Shown here one piece after another: positions 33,046 through 41,054 of a DNA stretch of 41,194 bases. The stretch is from positions 1-41,194 of the forward strand of contig JAZUPA010000010.1 of NCBI GenBank assembly GCA_045604945.1, in the 5' to 3' direction. The stretch is from JAISGQ01 sp045604945. Its GTDB lineage: Bacteria; Bacillota; Clostridia; Oscillospirales; Acutalibacteraceae. The notes under the pieces are model-generated. The model was not told the origin of the DNA and ran no database searches. It was given only the letters and a program-made list of their open reading frames with translations. Numbering within the stretch: the stretch's first letter is position 1; each line of letters opens with the position of its first letter. The translations under genes and the position numbers were made by a program.

Positions 33046-34839
33046 TTGTCTAAAAAATTTTTAATGGGTAATGAGGCTGCAGCACTTGGCGCGCTTCATG
33101 CAGGTGTCAGGCTTGTGTCAGGCTATCCCGGCACACCCTCAACAGAAATACTTGAAACAGTTGCAAAGAGAAACGACGGCAGCGTATATGTGGAATGGTC
33201 AGTAAATGAAAAAGCAGCACTTGAGGTAGCTGCAGGAGCATCCTATGCAGGCGCCCGTACACTGGTTACAATGAAGCAGGTTGGGTTGAATGTTGCCTCC
33301 GACCCTCTCATGAGTCTTGCATATGTGGGCGTAAAAGGCGGCATGGTAATAGTCTCTGCTGATGACCCCGGTCCCATTTCATCTCAGACCGAGCAGGATA
33401 CACGCCATTTTGCACAGTTTTCAAAGCTTCCCTGCTTTGACCCTTCCTCACCTGAGGAATGTTACGAGATGATGATGGATGCCTTTGAGCTTTCCGAAAA
33501 GCTGGGTACTCCTGTACTTTTCCGTCCGACAACTAGAGTGTGCCACGGCTGCGCATCGGTTGAAATCGATGATTCTCCGAAAGAATTCCCTGCGCCCGAG
33601 GGCTTTATAAAGGATACAATGCGCTGGGTCATATTCCCCAGAACATCCTATCTCAATCATATAAAGATTGAAAAGCGCAATGAAGAGCTTAAAAACACCC
33701 TTTCCGAATACCGATTCAACAGCTTTGAAAAGGGAACGAAAATCGGTATTGCAACAGGCGGAATTTCCTATGCATACATGGAAGAAGCCCTTGCAGGAGT
33801 TGCAGATAAGCCTTCTGTTCTGAGAATTGCAACACCTCATCCGTTCCCCGAAAAGCTTGCACTGGAATTCCTTCAGAGCGTGGACGAGGTTCTTGCATTT
33901 GAAGAACTCGATCCCGTTATCGAAAAAGAGCTTGTTTATCTCTGCGGCAAATATAATCTTAACGTAAAGATAAGAGGAAAGCTGACAGGCGATAACGTGC
34001 CTGCAGGCGAGAACACTGTTGAGTCTGCAAAGAATGTTCTTAATAAGTGCTTTGGTCTGACCGAAGGAGCAATCGAAGCCTCTGAGCTTCCCGCACTTCC
34101 CATAAGACCTCCCGTTCTTTGCGCAGGATGTCCTCACAGAGCATCATTCTATGCCGTAAAGAAGGCTGCAAAGGGCAGAAAGGCCGTTTTCAGCGGCGAT
34201 ATAGGCTGCTATACCCTCGGCAACGCACAGCCTCTTGATATGGTAGATACCTGCCTTTGCATGGGCGCTGATGTAACTATAGCTCAGGGTCTGCACAGAA
34301 TTGAGCCTGATGCGGTGAATTTCTCCTTTATTGGTGACTCAACTTTCTTTGCATCGGGCATGACAGGCGTTGTGAACGCAGTTTACAACGGAACAGATAT
34401 TGTACTTATGGTTCTTGACAATTCAACTACAGCAATGACCGGTCAGCAGCCTCACCCCGGTACAGGAAAGACCATGATGGGCAGCATTTCCGAAAAGGTC
34501 AGCATTGAAAATGTCCTTCGCGGAATGGGCGTTGAACATATTGAAACAGTAAATCCCTTTGATCATAAGGCTTCTGTTGAGGCAGTGAAGGCGGCAATGG
34601 ATAAAACAGGTGTCAGAGCCGTTATCCTTCGTGCTCCCTGTATTGCGGTCAGCAAGGGCAACGCACCCTACATAGTCAACGCGGATAAATGCGTAAATTG
34701 CAAGCTATGCATAAAGGAGCTCGGCTGTCCTGCCATTGCAATCAGTGACGGCAAGGTGCAGATAGAGCCCTCTCTCTGCCGTGGATGCGACCTTTGTGCT
34801 CAGGTTTGCCCCACTAAGGCAATCGAGAAAGGAGAATAA
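33046..34839 (+). CDS. iorA: indolepyruvate:ferredoxin oxidoreductase alpha subunit
   Basis: A 597-aa thiamine-diphosphate enzyme subunit. With IorB it interconverts aryl pyruvates and aryl-acetyl-CoA plus CO2, using ferredoxin. The N-terminal pyrimidine-binding domain has SGYPGTPSTEI. The TPP motif GDSTFFASG lies near residue 430, followed by DNSTTAMTGQQPHPG. Two C-terminal ferredoxin-type 4Fe-4S motifs are present (CVNCKLC near 549 and CRGCDLCAQVCP near 581). Oxygen-sensitive clusters fit an anaerobe. It starts at TTG 33046 with GAAGGG 7 bases upstream. iorB follows after two bases. Confidence 0.95.
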   Translation: MSKKFLMGNEAAALGALHAGVRLVSGYPGTPSTEILETVAKRNDGSVYVEWSVNEKAALEVAAGASYAGARTLVTMKQVGLNVASDPLMSLAYVGVKGGMVIVSADDPGPISSQTEQDTRHFAQFSKLPCFDPSSPEECYEMMMDAFELSEKLGTPVLFRPTTRVCHGCASVEIDDSPKEFPAPEGFIKDTMRWVIFPRTSYLNHIKIEKRNEELKNTLSEYRFNSFEKGTKIGIATGGISYAYMEEALAGVADKPSVLRIATPHPFPEKLALEFLQSVDEVLAFEELDPVIEKELVYLCGKYNLNVKIRGKLTGDNVPAGENTVESAKNVLNKCFGLTEGAIEASELPALPIRPPVLCAGCPHRASFYAVKKAAKGRKAVFSGDIGCYTLGNAQPLDMVDTCLCMGADVTIAQGLHRIEPDAVNFSFIGDSTFFASGMTGVVNAVYNGTDIVLMVLDNSTTAMTGQQPHPGTGKTMMGSISEKVSIENVLRGMGVEHIETVNPFDHKASVEAVKAAMDKTGVRAVILRAPCIAVSKGNAPYIVNADKCVNCKLCIKELGCPAIAISDGKVQIEPSLCRGCDLCAQVCPTKAIEKGE

Positions 34840-34841
34840 GA

Positions 34842-35411
34842 ATGAAGACCGATATTTTACTTTGCGGAGTAGGCGGTCAGGGAACTGTTCTTGCCTCCAG
34901 ACTTCTTGCATTTATATTCATGGAAAAGGGGCTCAATGTCCGCACGGCGGAGACCATCGGAATGGCTCAGCGCGGCGGATGCGTTGTGTCTCACATGAGA
35001 GCGGGGGAGAAGATCGCATCTCCCATGATACCCAAGAAGGGCGCGGATGTTATTATCGCCTTTGAGCCTGCAGAGGCTGTCAGATGTATGGATTATCTGA
35101 AGGAAGGCGGTACCGTTATAGTCAATAAAAAAGCCGTAAAGCCTGTAACTGCAACCCTGGGCGGTTCAGACTATGACGGAGAAAAAGAGATAGAATTTTT
35201 AAAGGATAAAACCGAAAATGTACTTGTTATTGACGGTGATTCCATCTGTGAAAAGTGCGGCAGCGCAAAGGTGCTTAATACTGTATTGCTTGCAGCCGCA
35301 GTAAAAAGCGGCAGACTTGGAATTTCCGAAGAAGAATTCAAGGACGCAATAAAGAAAATGCTTCCCGAAAGATTTGTAGAGCTCAATCTCAGAGCAGTAG
35401 AAGCAGTTTAG
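34842..35411 (+). CDS. iorB: indolepyruvate:ferredoxin oxidoreductase beta subunit
   Basis: A 189-aa partner of IorA, homologous to the gamma domain of 2-oxoacid:ferredoxin oxidoreductases. It starts with DILLCGVGGQGTVLASRLLA, the family's glycine-rich block. TAETIGMAQRGGCVVSHMR and a C-terminal AVKSGRLGISEEEF segment follow. AAGGAGAATAAG is the ribosome binding site. It is essentially contiguous with iorA. The gap before paaK contains a palindromic repeat. Confidence 0.95.
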   Translation: MKTDILLCGVGGQGTVLASRLLAFIFMEKGLNVRTAETIGMAQRGGCVVSHMRAGEKIASPMIPKKGADVIIAFEPAEAVRCMDYLKEGGTVIVNKKAVKPVTATLGGSDYDGEKEIEFLKDKTENVLVIDGDSICEKCGSAKVLNTVLLAAAVKSGRLGISEEEFKDAIKKMLPERFVELNLRAVEAV

Positions 35412-35420
35412 CAGTTAAAA

Positions 35421-35463
35421 GGCTCCCTCTGATGAGGGAGCTGTCACGCAGTGACTGAGGGAG
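35421..35463. repeat. palindromic intergenic repeat element
   Basis: Two hairpins: 35422-35429/35434-35441 (8 bp, 4-base loop) and 35443-35447/35451-35455 (5 bp, 3-base loop). A final TGAGGGAG (35456-35463) could pair instead with the first arm. The sequence closely resembles a repeat I recall from intergenic regions of gut Clostridia. It lies inside the ior-paaK operon. Confidence 0.55.
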
Positions 35464-35514
35464 AGATATAAATAGTCTTTACTGAGTCAGCGAAAAAATT
35501 AGGAGTGACATATA

Positions 35515-36744
35515 ATGAAAATGACAGATACGCAGCTTAATATAATCAAAGAGCAGTTAAAGCACCTTACAAGCATTGACTGCTTCTACAAGAAGAAGCT
35601 TGAGGGTTATGATGTAAATATCAACTCTGAAGAGGATTTCCGCAAGCTGCCCTTTACATGGAAGGGCGACCTTCGTGAGGCATATCCTCTCGGACTTGCA
35701 GCAGTACCCGAAACTGAGATAGTCCGAATCCATTCATCTTCAGGTACAACAGGAATCCCTGTAATAATCCCTTATACCGCACAGGATGTTCAGGACTGGG
35801 CAGAGATGTTTGCACGCTGCTATGCAACAGCAGGCATCACCAATGAGGACAGAATCCATATCACCCCGGGTTACGGTCTGTGGACAGCAGGTATCGGCTT
35901 CCAGGCAGGCGCTGAAAAGCTCGGTGCAATGGCAGTTCCCATGGGGCCCGGCAATACCGAAAAGCAGCTTAAAATGATGATGGACTTAAAGTCCACCGTT
36001 CTCTGCGCAACTTCTTCCTATGCACTTCTCCTTGCGGAGGAGATCGCAAAGAGAGGCATCAAGGATAAGATTCACCTTAAGAAGGGTGTTATCGGCTCCG
36101 AGCGCTGGGGCGAAAAGATGAGAAAGAGAATCGCAGATGAGCTGGGCGTTCAGCTCTTCGATATCTATGGTCTTACCGAGGTCTACGGACCCGGCATCGG
36201 CGTTTCCTGCAAATATGAATGCGGCATGCATATGTGGGATGATTTCCTCTATTTTGAAATAGTCGATCCCAAGACAGGCGAAAATCTGCCCGACGGCGAG
36301 ATCGGTGAGCTTGTAATCACCACCCTTCGCAAGCAGGGCGCACCGCTCATCCGTTACAGAACCCACGACCTTACAAGAATTATCCCCGGTGAATGTCCCT
36401 GCGGCAGCAAGTACCCGAGAATTGACACCATCCTCGGCAGAACCGACGATATGGTAAAGGTCAAGGGCGTTAATATCTTCCCCAGCCAGATCGAAGAGCT
36501 CCTTGCAGGCATCGAGGGCGCATCCAGCGAGTACCAGTTCATGCTTGACCATGTAAACGGCAAGGATATCTGTACTCTCTTTGTTGAGCACACTGAGGGT
36601 GCAAACAAGTATATGCTCCAGAGCGAGATTCAGGAAAGATTCAAGTATAAGATCGGAATAATGGTAGATGTAAAGCCCGTTGAAATCGGCGAGCTTCCCA
36701 GAAGCGAAAAGAAATCCACCAGAGTATTCGATAACAGATATTGA
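35515..36744 (+). CDS. paaK: phenylacetate-CoA ligase
   Basis: A 409-aa adenylate-forming enzyme that activates phenylacetate or related arylacetates to CoA thioesters with ATP. The P-loop SSSGTTGIP is at 74-82. DIYGLTEVYGPG, the RYRTHDL adenylate motif and GRTDDMVKVKGVNIFPSQIE follow in the family order. Length is slightly under the usual 430. AGGAG lies 8-10 bases before the ATG; an ATG two codons later is possible. Pairing with iorAB suggests arylacetate and arylpyruvate exchange, such as making aromatic amino acids from phenylacetate or releasing arylacetates. Confidence 0.93.
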   Translation: MKMTDTQLNIIKEQLKHLTSIDCFYKKKLEGYDVNINSEEDFRKLPFTWKGDLREAYPLGLAAVPETEIVRIHSSSGTTGIPVIIPYTAQDVQDWAEMFARCYATAGITNEDRIHITPGYGLWTAGIGFQAGAEKLGAMAVPMGPGNTEKQLKMMMDLKSTVLCATSSYALLLAEEIAKRGIKDKIHLKKGVIGSERWGEKMRKRIADELGVQLFDIYGLTEVYGPGIGVSCKYECGMHMWDDFLYFEIVDPKTGENLPDGEIGELVITTLRKQGAPLIRYRTHDLTRIIPGECPCGSKYPRIDTILGRTDDMVKVKGVNIFPSQIEELLAGIEGASSEYQFMLDHVNGKDICTLFVEHTEGANKYMLQSEIQERFKYKIGIMVDVKPVEIGELPRSEKKSTRVFDNRY

Positions 36745-36745
36745 T

Positions 36746-36809
36746 GAAATTAAACAGACTGATGCAGATAACCTATCTGTATCAGTCTGTTATGTTTAAT
36801 TTCTTTTTT
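36746..36809 (+). terminator. long terminator after paaK
   Basis: A 25-base left arm (36746-36770) pairs with 36774-36803, with a 3-base loop, one G-T wobble and a small bulge. TTTTTT follows. It cleanly separates the ior-paaK operon from the sigma factor gene. Confidence 0.9.
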
Positions 36810-36869
36810 CGTGAGATATTTTATTGTAGATACTTACTGTATAAGTGTAACGGAAAGGAGGTGGCGTAT

Positions 36870-37427
36870 TTGAAGGATCAGGAGATTGTGGAACTGTTTT
36901 TTGAGCGCTCGGAACAGGCGATAGATTGTCTGACCGTCAGATACGGAGCAGCAATCAGGAGTGTGTCATCGGGAATCCTAAAGGATCCGCAGGATGTTGA
37001 TGAATGTGTAAACGATACATACCTTCAGATATGGAACAGCATTCCGCCGCACAGACCGCAGTATCTTGGAGCCTTTGCCTGTCGGATTGCCAGAAACATT
37101 TCTCTTAACAGATATGATTTCAACTCAGCTGAAAAACGCAACGGTTATTTTGATGCAGCTCTTGATGAGCTTGCAGGCTGCATACCCGACATTACTGAGG
37201 TGGAATCTGAGTACAGCGCAAATGAAATTGCAGAAACCATTAACAGCTTCCTTGCAGGACTATCGCAGAGCGACAGATTCTTATTTGTACAGAGATACTG
37301 GCTTGGAGCTTCCATATCTCAGCTTTCAGAAAAATCAAAGCTGACTGAACATGCTGTTTCGGTACGTCTTTTCCGCTTACGCAAAAAACTGAAAAAACAT
37401 TTAAGGAAAGAAGGGGTCATCATATGA
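36870..37427 (+). CDS. ECF-type RNA polymerase sigma factor
   Basis: A 185-aa sigma-70 family protein of extracytoplasmic-function size. Region 2 has DPQDVDECVNDTYLQIWNSI and an aromatic/basic -10-binding helix ending SLNRYDF. Region 4 ends in a helix-turn-helix (ISQLSEKSKLTEHAVSVRLFRLRKKLKK). I chose TTG 36870 because a strong AAAGGAGG lies 8 bases upstream; the long open frame from 36741 runs through the terminator. Its stop overlaps the next gene in ATGA, typical of a sigma/anti-sigma pair. Its target promoters are unknown. Confidence 0.85.
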   Translation: MKDQEIVELFFERSEQAIDCLTVRYGAAIRSVSSGILKDPQDVDECVNDTYLQIWNSIPPHRPQYLGAFACRIARNISLNRYDFNSAEKRNGYFDAALDELAGCIPDITEVESEYSANEIAETINSFLAGLSQSDRFLFVQRYWLGASISQLSEKSKLTEHAVSVRLFRLRKKLKKHLRKEGVII

Positions 37428-38485
37428 ATAAAAAGCTGCTCTGTGATGCATTGAGCATGCTTGATGCAGGCTATATTGAAGAGAATATTATTCACAGCCC
37501 GGATGTGCTGCCTTCTTCGGGAAAGGAGTTTGAAATGAATAGGAATCCTTCAGGAAAAAGCACAAAAAGATTAATTGTGCTTGCCATTGCAGCCTGTCTG
37601 GTGCTTTCAACATTTATTACTGCAAGTGCATCCAATTTATGGGGTATCCGTGATCTGTTTGAGAAATCGGGAAGAAATCTGCCGGAGGAAGCATATGAGT
37701 ATATTGTTGAGCAGGATACCTCGATGCAGACACAAGACACCTCGGTGCAGGCAGAGGAATGGAGCTGTGCAGTCACCGAAACATTGTGTGATCCGAATGA
37801 GGTTACAGTGGTGATAAGGGTTGTGTGTTCGGACAGTTATGTGCTTATCCCTACCGACTGCGGATTTAATGATCCCACAGGCTTTATTGGCGTGGAATCT
37901 GATATGACGCTGGGAGAATATGCAGCTTCACAGAATAAGAATCTGATGAAGATAAATGCAAATTTTCCGGAAAATGGGTTTGATATTGGAGGGGTAATGG
38001 TACAGTTTGAACGTGTGTCAGACGGAGAAATGATGGTGCTGCTGCAGGGAGAAATAAAAGGAGAGATTTCTTCGGAGCAGGGAATCTGCACGGTGACAGT
38101 CAATGCGCCTTCCGTCAGAAAAACAAAACAGGAGCTGACATTTACTGTATCCGAGGCGCCGATTACCTCTGAGACTGTGTATGTTCCGATTAATCCAAAC
38201 GCTTTGCATGGCGTATGTATTGGAGAAGCAACAGTTACAGAAACACCCCTTGGAATCAGCATAAGAATCGAAGGAACTGCTGATGAATGGGATGATATAT
38301 TCAGTTTGGACTTGTGGTGTGAGCAAATATCAGGCTTTACAGGCGGATATGAAAAGGGCGAGAATGGTGCATGGACATTAAAGTGGTCACAGGGACAAGG
38401 CGAGCTGACAGATAGAATAATAATCCATGTGAATGATCTTGAAACAGGAGCGTTCATTGAAGATATTGTTTTTATAAAGAAATAA
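37424..38485 (+). CDS. single-pass membrane protein, probable anti-sigma factor
   Basis: A 353-aa protein with a short cytoplasmic N-terminus (1-48), one membrane helix (about 49-68) and a large extracellular strand-rich domain (70-353). The start overlaps the ECF sigma gene by four bases. The layout and coupling suggest it holds the sigma factor at the membrane until an outside signal arrives. The N-terminal LLCDALSMLDAGYIEENI resembles the short sigma-contacting helix of such regulators, but I see no canonical zinc-binding anti-sigma motif. The extracellular part has a DUF4179-like feel, which I could not confirm. Confidence 0.65.
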   Translation: MNKKLLCDALSMLDAGYIEENIIHSPDVLPSSGKEFEMNRNPSGKSTKRLIVLAIAACLVLSTFITASASNLWGIRDLFEKSGRNLPEEAYEYIVEQDTSMQTQDTSVQAEEWSCAVTETLCDPNEVTVVIRVVCSDSYVLIPTDCGFNDPTGFIGVESDMTLGEYAASQNKNLMKINANFPENGFDIGGVMVQFERVSDGEMMVLLQGEIKGEISSEQGICTVTVNAPSVRKTKQELTFTVSEAPITSETVYVPINPNALHGVCIGEATVTETPLGISIRIEGTADEWDDIFSLDLWCEQISGFTGGYEKGENGAWTLKWSQGQGELTDRIIIHVNDLETGAFIEDIVFIKK

Positions 38486-38524
38486 ACGAAAGGGTTGGCA
38501 TTATGCCAACCCTTTCGTTTATTT
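38480..38524 (+). terminator. bidirectional terminator between convergent genes
   Basis: A perfect 21-bp stem (38480-38500 with 38504-38524) with a TTA loop, A-rich at one foot and T-rich at the other. It overlaps both stop codons of the flanking convergent genes. Confidence 0.9.
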
Positions 38525-39413
38525 ACTTCTTTTCAACAGGGATCCATAACTCGCAGAACAGACCGCTTTCGCCGCGCTCGAAGTATATTTCGTAGTCGGT
38601 AAGGTCTGTCTGGGAATAGCCTGACTGAGGGATGAACTCCCTGAAAAATTTGCTCCATGCTTCTGTTATGCAGTCGCTGTCATTGCCCATACATCTGAAT
38701 ACAACATAGTCGGTAGGCTCAGTCTCCCAGATGGAGTAACCCATGCTCAGAAGCTCAGATTCCTTTGACATATCGGTATCCTTGTCGATTATAACGCCGA
38801 TGCCGTACTCAAAGAATCCCTTTTCATCCTCCTTTGGGCTGCATAGACCGTAAAGGTCTCGATTACCCTCAGGACGGAGACTGCGGATGGGCTCAACAAG
38901 AGCTTTTTCATGACATTCGCCCCAGAATAAAGGAATACTGAAATCACTTTCGTCATTGATGATTTCGTTGGGAAATGACCTTGTGAGAGCGATAAAACGC
39001 TGAGGTCCCTTTGAAATGATTTTGTAGTCCATTGCAAAACCGCCTTCCAATATAATTTTTATTGCAAGGGGATTGAACATACGAAGCGAAGTGCCTTTCT
39101 TCTTTGCCTGCTTTGGGGTCACACCGTGGAAGCGTGAAAAGGCTTTGGCAAAGCTTTCAGGTGTTTCATATCCATATTTCAGAGCTGTGTCAATTACTGA
39201 AATATCAGTTTCCTGAAGCTCCAGCGCTGCAAGTGACAGCCGTCTGTTGCGAATATACTCATTTGCCGTCATACCTGCCATCAGACTGAATGTCCGATGA
39301 AAATTATAGCCTGACATATAAACGCTGTTTGCTGCATCTTCATAGTTTATATCCTCAAGAAGATGCTCTTCCATATAGCTGACAGCGCTCTGCAGCTGTC
39401 TTATCCACTCCAT
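38523..39413 (-). CDS. AraC family regulator with GyrI-like effector domain
   Basis: A 296-aa transcription regulator. The N-terminal 110 residues form a double AraC helix-turn-helix (VYMSGYNFHRTFSLMAGMTANEYI, then ALKYGYETPESFAKAFSRFHGVTPKQ). The C-terminal 165 residues are a GyrI-like (AraC effector-binding) domain that normally senses small cationic or drug-like molecules. The layout matches the Rob/SoxS-related group. GGAGGTGA lies about 5 bases before the ATG. A TATAAT (39435-39440, minus strand) just upstream leaves only a very short leader. No obvious efflux target gene is adjacent. Confidence 0.88.
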   Translation of the reverse strand: MEWIRQLQSAVSYMEEHLLEDINYEDAANSVYMSGYNFHRTFSLMAGMTANEYIRNRRLSLAALELQETDISVIDTALKYGYETPESFAKAFSRFHGVTPKQAKKKGTSLRMFNPLAIKIILEGGFAMDYKIISKGPQRFIALTRSFPNEIINDESDFSIPLFWGECHEKALVEPIRSLRPEGNRDLYGLCSPKEDEKGFFEYGIGVIIDKDTDMSKESELLSMGYSIWETEPTDYVVFRCMGNDSDCITEAWSKFFREFIPQSGYSQTDLTDYEIYFERGESGLFCELWIPVEKK

Positions 39414-39434
39414 GTTCTCACCTCCTGCAATTGT

Positions 39435-39440
39435 ATTATA
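39435..39440 (-). promoter_or_regulatory. -10 element of AraC-type regulator gene
   Basis: A perfect TATAAT on the minus strand, 22 bases upstream of the start codon. I see no good -35 at 16-18 bases, so use may depend on an activator. Confidence 0.35.
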
Positions 39441-39502
39441 GCGGCGGTGTATTTGTAATTCCTGTTATTGTTTGCTCGATTTTGTCCGAGCAGAAAGCGT
39501 AA

Positions 39503-40195
39503 TTACTCTTCAGTCTCTCCTGCCTTGCCAGAAGCTTCTCTGCCAATACGGTAAAGCTGTTCCTGCTCATCATCGGGAACAAGGTCGTGGGGGAGAGTAT
39601 CATAAACTTCAAACACTCTGCCGCTGGTCCAGAGCTGAGGATGTATACGAACAGAATAGCCGCAGCCGCCATCCATCATCCAGTCGCTCATAGGCGCCTG
39701 AGGAAGTCCGTAACGGCTGAGTATGGTCATTATAGTACCTGCATGGGCGACGATGACTGCACTGGTGATACCTGTCTTCATAAGCCCTGCAACGGTCATC
39801 TCGAATGCCTCACAAACGCGGGCTGCAAAATCTGCACCTGATTCTCCGCCGGGAGGGGCATCAACGCCACCCGCGTTTATCCATTCGGAAAACCATTTGT
39901 TATCCTTCAGCTCGGCGGCAGTCTTACCCTCAAATTCACCGAAACAGATTTCTCGGAAAGCGTCGATTACAACAGGAGTAGCCTCAGGATAGAGAATGGA
40001 AAGGGTCTCAGTGCATCTCTTCATGGGGCTTGTAAGAAAAGCGCCTGCACCGGGATATTCGCAGTTTTCTGCAAGATATTTAAGTCTCTCAACACCGATC
40101 TCAGCAAGAGAGACATCTGATGAGCCTATATACTGTCCGTATAAATTTCCGTCAATTATACCATGACGGATGAAGTGAATTTGGTATGTTTTCAT
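39503..40195 (-). CDS. histidine phosphatase family protein
   Basis: A 230-aa protein of the phosphoglycerate-mutase-like histidine phosphatase superfamily. The nucleophile motif is RHG at 10-12 (FIRHGIIDGN), with a second conserved block SPMKRCTETLSIL. REICFGEFEGKTAAEL contributes the acid residue, and AHAGTI holds the second catalytic His. A C-terminal extension (about 190-230) is Glu-rich. Whether it acts on a sugar phosphate, a cobalamin intermediate or another substrate cannot be told. A GAGGA site lies about 8 bases before the ATG. It is divergent from the XRE regulator gene. Confidence 0.85.
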   Translation of the reverse strand: MKTYQIHFIRHGIIDGNLYGQYIGSSDVSLAEIGVERLKYLAENCEYPGAGAFLTSPMKRCTETLSILYPEATPVVIDAFREICFGEFEGKTAAELKDNKWFSEWINAGGVDAPPGGESGADFAARVCEAFEMTVAGLMKTGITSAVIVAHAGTIMTILSRYGLPQAPMSDWMMDGGCGYSVRIHPQLWTSGRVFEVYDTLPHDLVPDDEQEQLYRIGREASGKAGETEE

Positions 40196-40232
40196 AAACT
40201 TGTCCTCGATTCGCTAAAGGTGTAAATATTTG

Positions 40233-40261
40233 TTGAAATTACTCTCCGTTTATGCTATTAT
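40233..40261 (+). promoter_or_regulatory. promoter of XRE regulator gene
   Basis: TTGAAA (40233-40238), a 17-base spacer and TATTAT (40256-40261), about 33 bases upstream of the chosen GTG start. Confidence 0.6.
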
Positions 40262-40293
40262 TCTAAAGCACCCAAAAAAAGGAGATGTATCTC

Positions 40294-41004
40294 GTGAATG
40301 ACAGCTTCCCCAGGATTATAACACTTTTGCGTACAGAACGCAAGTTAACACAAAAACAAGCGGCTAGTGCGCTGGGTATATCTCAGGCGCTGCTTTCACA
40401 TTATGAAAGAGGAATCAGAGAGTGCGGTCTTGACTTCCTCGTACATTGCGCAGATTTTTACGGAGTATCCTGTGATTATCTTCTCGGACGTTCCACCGAC
40501 AGAAACGGCGCAATGCTTACTGTTGATGATATTCCGGAGCCTGAGGCAGCGGCAGCAGAGGACAAGAAGTTCCTCGGCTCTCCCGTTCCCATCCTCAACA
40601 AGAAGATCATTGCAAACTCCCTGAACATTCTGTTCTCAATGCTCCAGCAGGCAAAGTGCAAGGCACTTACAAGCGAGGTTTCCGCTTATCTGATGCTTGC
40701 AGTATATAAGATGTTCCGCATAATGTATTTTTCAAATCCCAAGAATAACAAAAGCTATTTCCAGATTAATGAGGGCATGTCCAAGGCTCTGTCCAGTGCA
40801 TCCATGGAGGTACTGGAGGGCAAGATAGCAATGCTTGCAGCTGGCAAGGACGTAGATCAGCTTGAGGGCTTTGAGAATCCCGAGGTTCTCAGTCTTTCTG
40901 AGGAATCCCTCCAGAAGGCATTCCCGCTGTTTGCGCCGTCTCTTGTAAACCTCGTAAGAGCAGCAGAGGCACGAATGGGCGCAGAACCCCCGAAAAAGAA
41001 ATAA
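40294..41004 (+). CDS. XRE family transcriptional regulator
   Basis: A 236-aa regulator. The N-terminal 60 residues form a Cro/CI-type helix-turn-helix (LTQKQAASALGISQALLSHYERG, ending VSCDYLLGRS). The remaining 170 residues are helical and unrecognised, with no visible catalytic motif. I chose GTG 40294 because AGGAG (40280-40284) lies 9 bases upstream; an ATG at 40285 would overlap that site. It is a single gene with its own promoter and terminator, divergent from the phosphatase gene. The ligand and target genes are unknown. Confidence 0.85.
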   Translation: MNDSFPRIITLLRTERKLTQKQAASALGISQALLSHYERGIRECGLDFLVHCADFYGVSCDYLLGRSTDRNGAMLTVDDIPEPEAAAAEDKKFLGSPVPILNKKIIANSLNILFSMLQQAKCKALTSEVSAYLMLAVYKMFRIMYFSNPKNNKSYFQINEGMSKALSSASMEVLEGKIAMLAAGKDVDQLEGFENPEVLSLSEESLQKAFPLFAPSLVNLVRAAEARMGAEPPKKK

Positions 41005-41010
41005 TAAGTC

Positions 41011-41038
41011 AACCCCACTGAGAAAATTCAGTGGGGTT
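41011..41038 (+). terminator. bidirectional terminator
   Basis: A perfect 11-bp stem (41011-41021 with 41028-41038) with a 6-base loop, between the XRE gene and a convergent partial gene. The T-tract is short. Confidence 0.65.
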
Positions 41039-41054
41039 TAATGTTGCATATTGC

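Noticed and set aside
36741..36869. 43-codon extension of the sigma factor
   Set aside because: It runs through a strong terminator hairpin.
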